Below are positions 1 to 9,579 of a stretch of 46,974 nucleotides of DNA, piece by piece. A program made the position numbers and the translations under genes. This DNA is from a virus: positions 1 to 46,974 of the IMG/VR virus record IMGVR_UViG_3300020205_003247. One strand, 5' to 3'. Position 1 is the stretch's first letter, and every line of letters starts with the position of its first letter. Below the pieces are notes generated by a model that saw nothing but the letters and a program-made list of their open reading frames with translations, ran no database searches and was not told the DNA's origin.

Positions 1-95
1 GTAGTCGTTTGGGCGGTCGGACAGGTGTAGACAGTCGTCTCGGTGTTAGCCGTGAGGACAGATGGTCCTGATAGTCGTTTTTCTGTAAAAGCCAT
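1..95 (-). CDS. Tail fibre protein, N-terminal fragment (runs off left edge)
   Basis: An ATG at 95 opens a frame that stays open to the window edge (about 31 residues, beginning MAFTEKRLSGPSVL). The start overlaps the stop of the upstream small gene as TAATG, as in the other fibre cassettes. The N terminus resembles that of the fibre at 1631..3130 (MPFVETRFISPTTL, followed in both by a short Thr-rich stretch and a VYT/LYTVP-like motif), so this is probably a further paralogous fibre. Only the start is visible, so length and C-terminal domain are unknown. Confidence 0.6.
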   Translation of the reverse strand, partial: MAFTEKRLSGPSVLTANTETTVYTCPTAQTT

Positions 96-280
96 TACTC
101 TGTCTCCTCAGGGTTCCATTCTTCAGCGGTGTTTCCTTCAGCAACCCACGCAAGATACGCATCGGTGTTCGGGTTGTCATCTGTAAGTGGAAATGTCCGC
201 ATACCGCCATCATGTAATGGTTGAATAATATGTCTTGTGGTTCCTCTTAGTGGGTGTTCATCATCATAGAAATAATACAT
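95..280 (-). CDS. Small fibre-associated protein (AWVAEGNTAEEW family)
   Basis: 61-residue acidic protein ending in AYLAWVAEGNTAEEWNPEE. The YLxWVAEGNTxEEW motif is found in tiny genes placed directly after fibre genes in many tailed phages, and related segments occur in XkdW-like and fibre-assembly proteins. It starts at the ATG at 280, overlapping the fibre stop as TAATG, and ends in a TAATG overlap with the next fibre. Two paralogues lie at 1467..1631 and 3294..3461. A role as fibre chaperone or fibre-tip partner is inferred from position only. Confidence 0.7.
   Translation of the reverse strand: MYYFYDDEHPLRGTTRHIIQPLHDGGMRTFPLTDDNPNTDAYLAWVAEGNTAEEWNPEETE
111..160. repeat. Direct repeat, first copy (with 1474..1523)
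   Basis: About 50 bases at 111-160 match 1474-1523 with only two or three differences. They encode the AWVAEGNTAEEWNPE end of the paralogous small proteins. A third, more diverged version is at about 3311-3360. The near identity suggests recent duplication or gene conversion among the fibre cassettes. Confidence 0.75.
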
Positions 281-1470
281 TACAACTCCGCATAAAAATT
301 GGCATAGCCACCAGTGGCATTGTTATTAGATGTAATAAAATATGGTCTGTACCCAGTTATCCCAGAACCACCACCACCCGACATGGAAACACAATTCGGT
401 GTTGATTCGGTTGATTGTAATGTAAATGTTGAGAATGTATATCCTGTACCAGTGTCAGTAGCACGAAGATTAAACACATCAGCACTTGTTGGTGTTACTC
501 TCATAGTCGTTGGCAAAGGTATTTGAAAATCAACAATTGTTGATGCACCAGTCCTACCAATTCCTGTACCAAAAATGCCGTAAGCAGCAGTGTTGCCCTG
601 TGCAGGCAATCTAGTGCAATACCGTTGGCATAGTGCTAGTTCTACACCGATTGGTCTTTGTTCAAACGGTGTTGGCTGAGAGTTTGCTTCTAACTGAACA
701 CCCGTAATCTGGAAATAATTACTCGTTGAAGAAGCAACATTGATTTGACCAGCAGCCACACTTCCGTTAGAGTAGTTGGCTGCACCCCATGAAGTATTTA
801 ATGTTCCGTTTGAGAATTGAGAACCTGCTCCTAACCAAAAGTAAACAATCAATGAAAGACCATTATCATTGTTGAAAGCACCAGTTGTGTCAGATGGAAA
901 AGTTACTGTTTTATATTCCCATGTTTCACTTGTGTTTACCGTGTATGACTTTGAACATTGACGAGTATTGTCACTATCATATAATTCACAAATGTAAGTT
1001 CCTGCTTGAAATGCTTTAACCCAAAAAGAAAGTGAAAAAGATTTAGCCGAAGCAGTGCCTTTTGCAAATCTTTGTAAATCTTGACCTTCCAAACGAGTTC
1101 CAATTCTTGCTAAAATAGGGTATGGAGACGAAACTGCTGTTGTGCATTGCATTCTGAGCGAGTTACCAAATCCTGCTGGAGCGTCAGTTGATTGGTTTTG
1201 TGTCCATGTACCAGCCAGTATCAATTCTGTGTACCATCTGTCACAGGTGTAGTAACCATTCGCAGTAATGCTTGCTGTTGATGTGCCTCGTTGGGCAATA
1301 CGCATGTCGCCGTTAATGATTACATTGCGGAAACCGCTCAAAGGAATATCTGTACTCAACTTGTCTTGAGTGATTACATTGGCAGCAATGTCCACAGCCT
1401 GAATAGACCCATCAACATAAGTTGATTCGCCAGTAGTACCTAATTGAGAGACTCTTCTAATACCAGTCAT
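280..1470 (-). CDS. Tail fibre / receptor-binding protein (fibre cassette 2)
   Basis: A protein of about 396 residues with a very short N terminus (MTGIRRVSQLG) and then a large C-terminal module shared with the fibres at 1631..3130 and 3462..7502. Shared landmarks are GFRNVIINGDMRIAQR, a DRW motif, [12 protein letters not shown], and ITGVQLE...TPFEQRPIGVELALCQRY. This C-terminal module is common in phage fibre tips. I prefer the ATG at 1470, whose ATGA overlaps the upstream TGA; an in-frame ATG at 1482 would add four residues. It lacks the long N-terminal region of its neighbour, so it may attach through another fibre or be a swapped tip. Confidence 0.8.
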   Translation of the reverse strand: MTGIRRVSQLGTTGESTYVDGSIQAVDIAANVITQDKLSTDIPLSGFRNVIINGDMRIAQRGTSTASITANGYYTCDRWYTELILAGTWTQNQSTDAPAGFGNSLRMQCTTAVSSPYPILARIGTRLEGQDLQRFAKGTASAKSFSLSFWVKAFQAGTYICELYDSDNTRQCSKSYTVNTSETWEYKTVTFPSDTTGAFNNDNGLSLIVYFWLGAGSQFSNGTLNTSWGAANYSNGSVAAGQINVASSTSNYFQITGVQLEANSQPTPFEQRPIGVELALCQRYCTRLPAQGNTAAYGIFGTGIGRTGASTIVDFQIPLPTTMRVTPTSADVFNLRATDTGTGYTFSTFTLQSTESTPNCVSMSGGGGSGITGYRPYFITSNNNATGGYANFYAEL

Positions 1471-1631
1471 TCTGGGTTCCATTCTTCAGCGGTGTTACCT
1501 TCAGCAACCCATGCAAGATACGCCTGGTAGTCTACGTTTCTTTCATCAAAAGGAATAGCAGCCATATCCTCTAGTCTTAAAATGATAGGCGCTTCGCCAT
1601 CATCAAATAAGTTTTTGCATTTTCTATACAT
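1467..1631 (-). CDS. Small fibre-associated protein (paralogue)
   Basis: 54-residue protein beginning MYRKCKNLFDDGEAP and ending AYLAWVAEGNTAEEWNPE. It is a paralogue of 95..280 and 3294..3461. The start at 1631 overlaps the upstream fibre stop as TAATG, and its TGA overlaps the next fibre start as ATGA, so the three genes look translationally coupled. The C-terminal half is nearly identical in DNA to that of 95..280, whereas the N-terminal half differs, suggesting exchange of N-terminal specificity. Function unknown beyond the fibre association. Confidence 0.7.
   Translation of the reverse strand: MYRKCKNLFDDGEAPIILRLEDMAAIPFDERNVDYQAYLAWVAEGNTAEEWNPE
1474..1523. repeat. Direct repeat, second copy (with 111..160)
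   Basis: Second copy of the 50-base segment described at 111..160. Longer similarity also exists at DNA level between the fibre tips around 620-720 and 1930-2030, and around 1303-1392 and 2519-2608, which fits tandem duplication of whole cassettes. Confidence 0.75.
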
Positions 1632-3130
1632 TACAGTTCCGCCGTTGCCTGCATGATTGCACCTTTAACTGTCACAGGTCCGCCATTTGTTTGTGAACCG
1701 CTTGCTAGGCTGAACAATAATTCAGCCCCATCTGCACTTAAATCTCTCACGGGCAAACCTGAGTATGCACTTCCTATAGTTAAGTCTGCTAGACCATTCA
1801 TAGTGGTTCCACCACTGATATAGGTAATCGTTGGGGATGCTCTCATTTTGGTTTTAAAAGCAATCGTGACAATTGGAACTGTTCCACTGCCACCTGTAGC
1901 ACCAGAACCATATATTTCGTTTCTCCAATAGTACCGTTGGCATAGGGCTAGTTCTATACCGATTGGTCGTTGTTCAAACGGGGTTGCTTGTGGTCCAACT
2001 TCCAACTGAACACCCGTAATATCAAAATAATCATTGGCACCAGCAGTACCAGTTGTAGCATAAAAGAAAAACAACCCATATTCGTTATATGAAGTCAACG
2101 CAGAAGTCGTGTATGTAAATCTTTGCCAAGAGGTTGTAAGAGTCACAGATTGGTCAACAACTATTGTCTGGCTAGTGTATGAAAAAACATTTTGGTCTGT
2201 CCCTGTGCCTCCATAGATACGCCAGTTGAAAGCATTGCTTGTGGCTGAATAGTTAGCACCAGCCCTTGCATAAAAAGAAACCGTTACAACTTTGCCTTGA
2301 AGTGGAATTGAAGCACTTGTTTCAAGGCTTTGTGCAATTTGAGGAACGGTTGTGTTTGTAGAACCATTTGTTCTTTGAACACGCATAAAGTTTTGAAAAC
2401 CTGCTGGTGGGGTAGATGTAGACTGAGAAATAGTATGGGAAGTATTTATACCTAAGTACCATCTATCAAGTGTGTAGTTTCCAGAAAGGGTATATGGGCC
2501 AACTCGTTGGTTGATTCGCATGTCGCCGTTAATCAAAACATTGCGGAACCCGCTTAATGGGATATCTGTACTTAGTTTTGCTTGAGTAACAGCATTGGCT
2601 GCAATATCGGCAGTAGCAATAGTTCCGTCAAGAATCATTGTTGAGGTAACTGTTCCAGTATCTGCAACAGTTACAGCAGTACCAGAAATCTTAGTTTTAT
2701 CAATCGCCGCCGATGCATTGATGTCTGCATTAACAATCGCACCATCAGCAATCTTGGCGCTCGTAATGGCGTTGTCAGCAATGACCGTAGCCGTAGATGC
2801 AAGAGGACCGTCATTCAGTACACCTGAAACTGTTAGGTTAAGTGCTGAACCTGTAGAAGCAAGCGCCCTAAGAACTTCTCCAGTTGTGAGTACTTGAGAC
2901 AAGTTGATAATTACCGTGTCATTAGCCGCTACCGAAGTACCGCTAAATAGCGCATTACCAGCAGAAGCCGCACCGATGTAGAAAGTAAAAGTAGCCGCAG
3001 TCCCCGTAATGTTCGTAACTACCAGTTGCTTGATAATTGCTGAGTACCCAGTCGGAACCGTATACAGCGCACTAGACGCTGAGGTTGTCAGCGTTGTAGG
3101 GGAAATGAAACGTGTCTCTACGAATGGCAT
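1631..3130 (-). CDS. Tail fibre protein with attachment domain and receptor-binding tip
   Basis: 499 residues. Residues 1-110 form a beta-rich head (TTLTTSASSALYTVP, then an ITGTAATFTFYIG-like strand region). Residues 110-190 are a low-complexity fibre stalk of repeated IADNAITSAKIADGAIVNA-type units. From about residue 190 comes the shared tip: [23 protein letters not shown], and GVQLEVGPQATPFEQRPIG followed by ELALCQRYYW. The AKIADGAIVN-type repeats are typical of phage fibre stalks. The start at 3130 overlaps the upstream stop as TAATG. The head domain would anchor the fibre to the baseplate or to another fibre (inference). Confidence 0.85.
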   Translation of the reverse strand: MPFVETRFISPTTLTTSASSALYTVPTGYSAIIKQLVVTNITGTAATFTFYIGAASAGNALFSGTSVAANDTVIINLSQVLTTGEVLRALASTGSALNLTVSGVLNDGPLASTATVIADNAITSAKIADGAIVNADINASAAIDKTKISGTAVTVADTGTVTSTMILDGTIATADIAANAVTQAKLSTDIPLSGFRNVLINGDMRINQRVGPYTLSGNYTLDRWYLGINTSHTISQSTSTPPAGFQNFMRVQRTNGSTNTTVPQIAQSLETSASIPLQGKVVTVSFYARAGANYSATSNAFNWRIYGGTGTDQNVFSYTSQTIVVDQSVTLTTSWQRFTYTTSALTSYNEYGLFFFYATTGTAGANDYFDITGVQLEVGPQATPFEQRPIGIELALCQRYYWRNEIYGSGATGGSGTVPIVTIAFKTKMRASPTITYISGGTTMNGLADLTIGSAYSGLPVRDLSADGAELLFSLASGSQTNGGPVTVKGAIMQATAEL

Positions 3131-3294
3131 TAGTTAGTCTCCATACGCAATAATACAGTAACATCGTAGACCTGGTTAGAGGCGTTGTTTACTTTGTCTA
3201 CAACAACCCATGCAGTACCGTTCCATGTCCATGTTTTACCACCGACTGTGTAGGTTTGGTTTGCTGTAGGAGAGTTTGGAAAGTCAATAGCCAT
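3130..3294 (-). CDS. Small fibre-region protein, WTWNGTAW motif
   Basis: 54 residues beginning MAIDFPNSPTANQTYTVGGK, with GKTWTWNGTAWVVVD. The pattern (P-x-NQTYTVGGKTWTWNGTAW) is the short collar/stalk repeat often seen inside phage fibres, here as a stand-alone gene. The start at 3294 and stop at 3130 both overlap neighbours as TAATG. It may be a detached domain of a longer fibre or a small adaptor between the fibre genes on either side. Confidence 0.65.
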   Translation of the reverse strand: MAIDFPNSPTANQTYTVGGKTWTWNGTAWVVVDKVNNASNQVYDVTVLLRMETN

Positions 3295-3461
3295 TATTCA
3301 GTCTCCTCTGGATTCCATTCTGTTGCTTCATTGCCTTCAGCAACCCATGAAAGATATTTTTGGTAATCCGAGTTACCTTCATCAAATGGAATGTAAATAG
3401 TAAAATCATCTTTTAGCATTATTATTACTTTAAAATCCCTAACTTCGTTAATGTAATACAT
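3294..3461 (-). CDS. Small fibre-associated protein (paralogue)
   Basis: 55 residues beginning MYYINEVRDFKVIIML and ending YLSWVAEGNEATEWNPEE. It is the most divergent of the three AEGN-motif paralogues. The start at 3461 follows directly on the stop of the collagen-like fibre (TAA then ATG), and its stop overlaps the next gene as TAATG. Its position after a fibre gene repeats the fibre-small-protein arrangement seen twice more to the left. Confidence 0.65.
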   Translation of the reverse strand: MYYINEVRDFKVIIMLKDDFTIYIPFDEGNSDYQKYLSWVAEGNEATEWNPEETE

Positions 3462-6400
3462 TTAAAACTCCGCATTTGCTGTTGCTTTTAACCCAGCGTT
3501 CCATAAGACATAAGCATTGTTGGCACCAACTGAGCCAAAGAAGTAAACAACACCATCAGTTGAAGCATTTGTTGCGTTTGAATTAGTATTACCCGTTTGA
3601 CTTGGCGTTGGAAGAACTACTGTAGGAGCAACTCTCATTTCACTCGGGAATCCAACATTTGAATAATATCCATAACCACCACTAGACGCATACCCTTCGG
3701 AGTTAAGCCTTCTTGCTTCAAAAACTGTGTAGTATCTCTGACACAACGATAGTTTTAAAGTATATGGTAATTGTTCAAAAGCAGTTGCTTGTGTATTTGC
3801 TTCTAACTGCACACCCGTAAATTGAAAATAGTTACTCGCAGAAGAAGCACCGTTGACAGTTAAACCAGCCGCACGATTAGCAACTGTTGCGCCAGACCCC
3901 CAAGACCCTGATGCTGTACCCGATGTGAATGTTGTTCCAGCAACAAGCCAAAAGAAAAGAGATAATGCGTTAGCGTTTGAGTTTGCAAAAGCACCTGTTG
4001 CGTCAGCAGGGAACTGAATTGTTTTGTATTCCCAAGTTGCAGAAGCATTGATTGTAAAAGTTTTTGTTACTTGACGACTGTTTGTGTTGTCGTAAAGTTC
4101 AGCAACATAAGTACCTGTTTGAAATGCTTTCACCCAAAAGGAAAGACTAAATGGTTTAGCACTAGCGGTACCTTTAGCAAATCGTTGAAGGTTTTGTCCT
4201 TCAATGTTTTGTCCCCAAATCAAATAGGAACCAGCGGATAAAGAAGCGTTGGCTGTTGTGCATTGAAACTTTATTGAATTACCAAACCCAGGAGGGGCAT
4301 CGGTTGATTGTGATTCTGTCCATGTGCCTGTTGTGCCATATGCAGACACAACACGGTCAAGAGTTCTGACCGTTTCACCGCTTGTAATGGTTGCTACCGA
4401 GGTTGAACGCTGGGCAATATTCATATCGCCGTTAATAAGTACATTTTTAAATCCAGTTGGCTGGTCAGCCCACGCTAAACCATTGGTAGCAGATGAGTTA
4501 GCCACAAGAATTTGAGTATCTGTACCTACTGGCAACTTGGCTACAACATCTGCTGTAGCACCTACAAGCAGGTCACCCTTAGCGTCAATGACTGTGTTAG
4601 TTGTGTCGTTAGCCCATGAAAGACCAGTAGCCGTGGATGAGTTAGCAATCAGTCGTTGAGTGTCCGTACCGACGGTTAGTCGTCCAAGTGCTTGAGATGC
4701 GGTACCGGCAAGAAGGTCTCCCTTTGCTTGAACCGTATTGATAACGGTTTCATAAGATGAGCCTGCACCAATTTCAATCCACGAAGAATCGTAGTAAATG
4801 TATGTGAGACCAGTGTCTGATTCAAACCACAGTTGTCCTGCTGCTGGAGACGCTGGGGGCGTGTCCGAGATAGCCATGTTTGGACCCGTAGGACCAGTTG
4901 CACCAGTATTGCCTTGCAATCCAGCAAGAGAAACTGTCGCCGAAGAAAAAGAACCTTCACCTGCTTCGTAAGCAGAAATTACGGTAAAGCCAGTATCTTG
5001 AGTAAGGGCTGTAATTTCACCAATGATGTATCCTGATGCGCCATTGACCTTTACATTGTTACCTAACGCAAACGCTCCTGTGTTGGCAGAAGTAAACACA
5101 TATGTTGACCCAGCGGTACCTGTAATGGCGGTCGCACTTGATGCCGTAATGCCAGCGTAACCACGACCTGCTGTTCCGCTTGCACCTGCTGTTCCGCTTG
5201 CACCTGCTGTTCCGCTTGCGCCTGTAGCCCCTGTTAAACCTGTCGGACCAGTCGCCCCTTCTGCTCCATTTGCTCCATTTGCGCCAGGTGCTCCGTTGGC
5301 ACCAGGGACTCCGTTAGCACCGGGAACTCCAGAAGGACCCGTAGCGCCAGTCGCGCCCTCTGTACCTGTAGCGCCAGTTGAACCTGTAGGTCCTGTTGCG
5401 CCCGTTACACCAGTCGGGCCAGTTGCGCCAGCCGCTCCTTCTGCACCAACAGGACCAGCAGGACCTTCTGCACCCACCAAACCTGTATCACCCGTATCAC
5501 CCTTGTCTCCGGTGCGAACGAAAGTAATAATTACATCTTGTCCAGATGTCCATGAAGGAGATGAGCCAGTTAGGTAAGAAACAGGAACTTTGTAATAAGT
5601 AGAAACAAGAGTGTGTGAACCTGTAATTGCATAGTAAACAAACTGCGCAGAGTTGCCAATTGCTTCTACTCTGAAATGACCTTTAACTGCGGATGTGGAG
5701 TCATCAATTGTATTTAAGTATGCAGTTATGTCGTTAGAACCAAAGTCAACTGGGTCAATGTACAAAAAAGTTGCAGTCGCTAATGCCGAGTCAAACTTCA
5801 AGTTTGTTGTGCCTGGGTCGGTATCTGCCGTGTTTGTTAGATAGTTATATGTAAAGGTTGCTCCGCCAAATGAACCTGTATCGCCTTTGATTCCAGTCGG
5901 ACCCGTTGCTCCTGTAAGACCCGTCGCGCCTGTTGCCCCTGTTGCGCCCGTAACTCCAGTCGGTCCTGTTACTCCGTCAACACCAATAGTTCCGTTAGTG
6001 CCCGATGCCCCCGTCGGACCAGTAGCACCCGTCAAGCCAGTAGCACCAGTCAATCCTGTTGCACCCGTCGGACCAGTCGGACCTAATGGTTGCGGACCAA
6101 CTTCAACCCAGTAAGAGTCGTAATAAACATAGGTAATCGCTGTAGTTGAATCAAACCAAAGGTCTCCTTGCGCTGGAGATGCTGGAGCAGTGTCGGAAAT
6201 GCTTACATACGCTACGCCTGTAGCCCCAGCGGGTCCTGTTGCGCCTGTTGGACCAGTTGAACCCGTCGCGCCAACCGCCCCCGCTGCACCACTTGCCCCT
6301 GTTGCGCCTGTTGGACCGGTCGGTCCTGTTACACCGTCAACACCGATGGTTCCGTTGGAGCCTGATGCGCCAGTAGCCCCTGTCAATCCCGTCGGACCAG

Positions 6401-7502
6401 TAGCACCAGTAGCACCAGTAGCACCCGTGTCACCTACATCACCAGTGCGAGCAAAAGTTACGAGAATGGCATCATTACTGGCAAAAGAACCATTACCAGA
6501 GATAAAGGAAACATTGATTTGAAACCAGTTTGGTGACTCATCAGAAATACTGTTGATGGCGTAAATGGCGAATATTGAACTGTCTGTTTTTAGAGAGACT
6601 TTTACATGCCCTTTTATGGTGCTTGTGGAATCATCAATCGTCTGTAAGAACGGAGACAAGTCATAGTTTCCGTCAGAGGGATTATCATCAATAGCGATAC
6701 TGGTGGCAGCATTGAGGCTGGCGTTATTGAAACGAAGTAAATCATCACCTGGGTCAGACATTGTGGTGGAAGTAGAAAAAGTGTATCCAAATGTTGCTCC
6801 ACCAAAACTTCCTTGAGGACCTGTTGCCCCAGTTGCACCAGTCGCACCAGTCAAACCCGTTGCACCCGCCGCACCCGATGCACCAATTCCAGTTGCACCA
6901 GTTGCACCCGTTACGCCCGTAGGACCGACAGGACCAGTCGGACCACTCGGTCCAAGAGGTTGTGTTCCGACTTCAACCCAAAAGGAATCGTAGTAAATAA
7001 AAGTTTTACCAGTATCGGACTCGAACCAAATTTGACCAGCAACAGGAGTGCTTGGGGCGGTGTCAGAGATTGTTGCCCCACCCGCAGCAGTAGCGTTTAC
7101 CCATGCGGTGCCGTTCCATTGCAGAACTTGATTGGTAGCGGCGCTGGTTACCGTTACATCAGTTAGGTCATCAAGAGACGCGACCGTAGACGCAGTGCCC
7201 GGAACAAACTTAGTTCCGTTGAATTTAAGTACTTGGTCGCCCGTAGCGCCAGTTGTGTCTACTTCTATGCCATCAATGAAAAGAACGGGGACTTTAAAAG
7301 TGTCATCTGTTCTTAGGACATTTGCTTCATCGCGATAAAGATTTGTGTCTCCAGTTGCTGACCCAGAAGCCCAAGTGATTCTTCCACCTGCATCAATACG
7401 AATTCGTGGATATGCATCAGTGCCAACACGAGCGGATACCGCTTCATCGCCAGCACTAGCGAACTCTGTTCCGCGTAGCGGCGTTCCTACAAATCTCGTC
7501 AT
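3462..7502 (-). CDS. Large collagen-like tail fibre
   Basis: 1346 residues, the main long fibre. Long Gly-X-Y tracts rich in [13 protein letters not shown] (roughly residues 180-230, 360-450, 490-560, 690-790) are expected to form collagen-like triple helices. They alternate with globular repeats: three copies of a module of about 40 residues (ISDTAPxxP...WFESDTG..YIYYDSxWVEVG), two copies of a module of about 115 residues starting GSFGGATF and containing TIDDSTS.(I/V)KGH, and two AKGDLLxG...LPVGTDTQ-type units before the tip. The C terminus carries the shared [16 protein letters not shown]...LCQRYY tip. The start at 7502 has GAGG about nine bases upstream. Gly tracts and repeats make the locus prone to recombination. 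Confidence 0.9.
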   Translation of the reverse strand: MTRFVGTPLRGTEFASAGDEAVSARVGTDAYPRIRIDAGGRITWASGSATGDTNLYRDEANVLRTDDTFKVPVLFIDGIEVDTTGATGDQVLKFNGTKFVPGTASTVASLDDLTDVTVTSAATNQVLQWNGTAWVNATAAGGATISDTAPSTPVAGQIWFESDTGKTFIYYDSFWVEVGTQPLGPSGPTGPVGPTGVTGATGATGIGASGAAGATGLTGATGATGATGPQGSFGGATFGYTFSTSTTMSDPGDDLLRFNNASLNAATSIAIDDNPSDGNYDLSPFLQTIDDSTSTIKGHVKVSLKTDSSIFAIYAINSISDESPNWFQINVSFISGNGSFASNDAILVTFARTGDVGDTGATGATGATGPTGLTGATGASGSNGTIGVDGVTGPTGPTGATGASGAAGAVGATGSTGPTGATGPAGATGVAYVSISDTAPASPAQGDLWFDSTTAITYVYYDSYWVEVGPQPLGPTGPTGATGLTGATGLTGATGPTGASGTNGTIGVDGVTGPTGVTGATGATGATGLTGATGPTGIKGDTGSFGGATFTYNYLTNTADTDPGTTNLKFDSALATATFLYIDPVDFGSNDITAYLNTIDDSTSAVKGHFRVEAIGNSAQFVYYAITGSHTLVSTYYKVPVSYLTGSSPSWTSGQDVIITFVRTGDKGDTGDTGLVGAEGPAGPVGAEGAAGATGPTGVTGATGPTGSTGATGTEGATGATGPSGVPGANGVPGANGAPGANGANGAEGATGPTGLTGATGASGTAGASGTAGASGTAGRGYAGITASSATAITGTAGSTYVFTSANTGAFALGNNVKVNGASGYIIGEITALTQDTGFTVISAYEAGEGSFSSATVSLAGLQGNTGATGPTGPNMAISDTPPASPAAGQLWFESDTGLTYIYYDSSWIEIGAGSSYETVINTVQAKGDLLAGTASQALGRLTVGTDTQRLIANSSTATGLSWANDTTNTVIDAKGDLLVGATADVVAKLPVGTDTQILVANSSATNGLAWADQPTGFKNVLINGDMNIAQRSTSVATITSGETVRTLDRVVSAYGTTGTWTESQSTDAPPGFGNSIKFQCTTANASLSAGSYLIWGQNIEGQNLQRFAKGTASAKPFSLSFWVKAFQTGTYVAELYDNTNSRQVTKTFTINASATWEYKTIQFPADATGAFANSNANALSLFFWLVAGTTFTSGTASGSWGSGATVANRAAGLTVNGASSASNYFQFTGVQLEANTQATAFEQLPYTLKLSLCQRYYTVFEARRLNSEGYASSGGYGYYSNVGFPSEMRVAPTVVLPTPSQTGNTNSNATNASTDGVVYFFGSVGANNAYVLWNAGLKATANAEF

Positions 7503-7558
7503 TGATACAGCCTCAACTGTGTCTTCCTATTTTTGTGCGCCCCTCAGGACGCTATGTA

Positions 7559-9028
7559 TTACCCGATTACTACAATTGTGTAAGCACTTGACGACGGAGC
7601 AACGTTAAAAGAAACAGTGACTGTGTTGGCGTCAGTACGAACAACATCCGCAATGACCGTATCATAGTTTGCTGAGTCATAAACTTGAACCATCACTTCT
7701 CGTGTATTAAATGCGTGAACAAGAGTAAACGAAGTATCTACTCCGTTGCCTACTGCTTTTGTAACTTTTCGCGCAAGTGCTGGTGTGCTTACCCCAGCAC
7801 CCTGAGTTCCACCAGCGGCGAGGTTTGTTCGTGCGGTTGCTTCCGTGGAAGCATTGGTTCCGCCTCGTGAGATTAAAAGTGAATTAGTTGTTGCGGCGGT
7901 CTGCGAAAGGTCAACAGCACCAAAGGCGGGAACCCCACCAGAGCCTGCACGGAGAACCTGATGTTCCGTTCCAGCACTGGTTACATCAAGTGCGCTTGTT
8001 CCGTTACCATAAACAACGCCGTTGTCGGTAAACGACTCAACACCAGTACCACCAGCAGTAACCGCCACGGTTGTAGCGTCCCATGTACCCGTAATGATTG
8101 TTCCAAGGGTTGTAATGCTGTTTTGACCTGCATAGGTAGAGGCAATGTCAATACTGTCTTCATTGGCTGTAATACGGTCTGCCGTACCAATGGCATTAAT
8201 CGTATTTCCAGTCTTTGTAAGACCTGTGCCAGGAGTGATTTGACCAGCACCCGAGAACTGAACGAATGTGAGACCAGTTGTTCCAAGAGTAATGGTGTCG
8301 TTTGTTGTAAGAACCCAACCAGAGTCAGCGTTTGTGTTACCTTCGGATACAAAAGTGAACATTCCTGTTGTAACTTCTGCCGAAGAGTCAGCGTCAGTGG
8401 CACGAGAAGCCGCACCCGAAGCAACTGCTACATAGATACCGTTTTCTGACGCTGTACTTTGGTCTTTGAGAAGAACTCTGTCACCAGCAACAAGTGTTAC
8501 GCCGTCAATTATGTCGCCTGCTTCAAGAGCCGAAGCGATTGCTACTGGAGCAACGGAAGCGACTCTTACGGACTGCTTAACATCCAAGCCTGAACGAGCG
8601 GCGTCTACATAACCTTTTGTCGCCGCATGACCGTCAGCGGTTGGTGTAGCAACAGAGATATTGCCGTTTCCGTCCCTTTTGGCAAGTGTATTTATTGTGG
8701 CGGCAGAAGTGGCGTTGGTGAGGTCGGTGAAAAATGACGCAGTAAGCAAACCTGCTGCTTCAGCAGTTGCAAGGTTGAGGGTAAGCGTTACAACGCCGTT
8801 TGCCTCAGAAATCGTGATTGCGTCTGTGTATGAGCCGCCCTTAGTGACGGAGTTGACAACCTTACGCCATGCGCCATTTCCATATATCTGAATACTGTCA
8901 GTTGCACTGTTGAAGTACATCCGACCTTCAAAGTTGCCTGACTCAGGCGCAAAGCCAAGAACCTCAAAGGTAGCGTTGACTATCTGATTCTGATTGAGAT
9001 TTATATCTGTGAGAAATTTTTGTGCCAT
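7559..9028 (-). CDS. Tail fibre protein
   Basis: 489 residues beginning MAQKFLTDINLNQNQIVNAT, an N terminus typical of phage fibre proteins that attach to the baseplate. Next comes GRMYFNSATDSIQIYGNGAW and a stalk with the ATKGYVDAA motif common in gp36-like and lambda-type side fibres. The C terminus (residues 380-489) has ISRGGTNASTEATARTNL and a beta-rich end with FNTREVMVQVYDS. AAGGA precedes the ATG at 9028. It probably forms the proximal fibre to which the collagen-like fibre encoded next is linked. The exact contact is inference. Confidence 0.85.
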   Translation of the reverse strand: MAQKFLTDINLNQNQIVNATFEVLGFAPESGNFEGRMYFNSATDSIQIYGNGAWRKVVNSVTKGGSYTDAITISEANGVVTLTLNLATAEAAGLLTASFFTDLTNATSAATINTLAKRDGNGNISVATPTADGHAATKGYVDAARSGLDVKQSVRVASVAPVAIASALEAGDIIDGVTLVAGDRVLLKDQSTASENGIYVAVASGAASRATDADSSAEVTTGMFTFVSEGNTNADSGWVLTTNDTITLGTTGLTFVQFSGAGQITPGTGLTKTGNTINAIGTADRITANEDSIDIASTYAGQNSITTLGTIITGTWDATTVAVTAGGTGVESFTDNGVVYGNGTSALDVTSAGTEHQVLRAGSGGVPAFGAVDLSQTAATTNSLLISRGGTNASTEATARTNLAAGGTQGAGVSTPALARKVTKAVGNGVDTSFTLVHAFNTREVMVQVYDSANYDTVIADVVRTDANTVTVSFNVAPSSSAYTIVVIG

Positions 9029-9039
9029 GTTTTAAATCC

Positions 9040-9387
9040 TTATGTCAGGTAAGCAAAACCAGAAAATGGTGATGAAAAAAGAACGGTGATACTTGTGTTG
9101 CTATTATATCGCACTTCACCATAAACTACGGTACCTGCACTATCCACAATCGTCACCGATGGGCGACCGCCTAGTTGGTGGGTGATGTTCCAAGTGCTGG
9201 AGACTGAAGCCTGCGTAAATACCTCGCGGTCATTCAGAACCGCTGCATCAATTGTCGCTGATGTTAAAGCCGTAAAAAATGGCGTGTCGGGCCAGCCCGC
9301 CGCTGTTTTCGGACCATAAAAGTCTCCCGTGGCAGTATCAATGAAGATGTCACCAATATTCCCGTAATCCGAAGCCTGAATGGGCAT
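9040..9387 (-). CDS. Small baseplate/fibre-adaptor protein
   Basis: 115 residues. The first half contains GNIGDIFIDTATGDFYGPKT, a motif common near the start of phage fibres. The second half (WNITHQLGGRPSVTIVDSAG to FSGFAYLT) matches the small C-terminal beta domain that also ends the fibre at 7559..9028 (TREVMVQVYDS..., IVVIG). It starts directly after the stop of the preceding gene (TAAATG). A fibre-connector or short accessory fibre is likely; the precise role is unknown. Confidence 0.6.
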   Translation of the reverse strand: MPIQASDYGNIGDIFIDTATGDFYGPKTAAGWPDTPFFTALTSATIDAAVLNDREVFTQASVSSTWNITHQLGGRPSVTIVDSAGTVVYGEVRYNSNTSITVLFSSPFSGFAYLT

Positions 9388-9579
9388 TTAAACAGCCACC
9401 TGAATCCATGGGGCACCAACACCATAGGAGACGTTGGTTCTGGCAGAAGACGAAACACCGGGGACGATGACCTGAACAGTATTTGGTTCCTCGTGAACAA
9501 TTTCAACAATGTTTCTTTGGTCTTCGAGGACGATATTGTAGTCCGCATTACCCATGGTTACTTGAGTGATATTGCTCAT
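9388..9579 (-). CDS. Small tail-region protein of unknown function
   Basis: 63-residue protein beginning MSNITQVTMGNADYNIVLED. There are no transmembrane segments or recognisable catalytic motifs. It overlaps the upstream gene by ATGA and abuts the downstream one, so it belongs to the same cotranslated string (9926 to 9040). Beta-strand-like VQVIVPG and VNVSYG stretches suggest a small structural adaptor, but the function is not established. Confidence 0.5.
   Translation of the reverse strand: MSNITQVTMGNADYNIVLEDQRNIVEIVHEEPNTVQVIVPGVSSSARTNVSYGVGAPWIQVAV

Noticed and set aside
5296-6522. Several + strand Pro/Val/Ala repeat frames (APVGPVAPV-like)
   Set aside because: They are reverse-strand reflections of the collagen-like Gly-X-Y tracts of the fibre, not genes.
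7510-7558. GCGTCC-TGAG-GGGCGC hairpin before the collagen-like fibre gene
   Set aside because: It has a GU pair, only six base pairs and is followed by A-rich, not T-rich, sequence on the coding strand, so it is not a convincing terminator.
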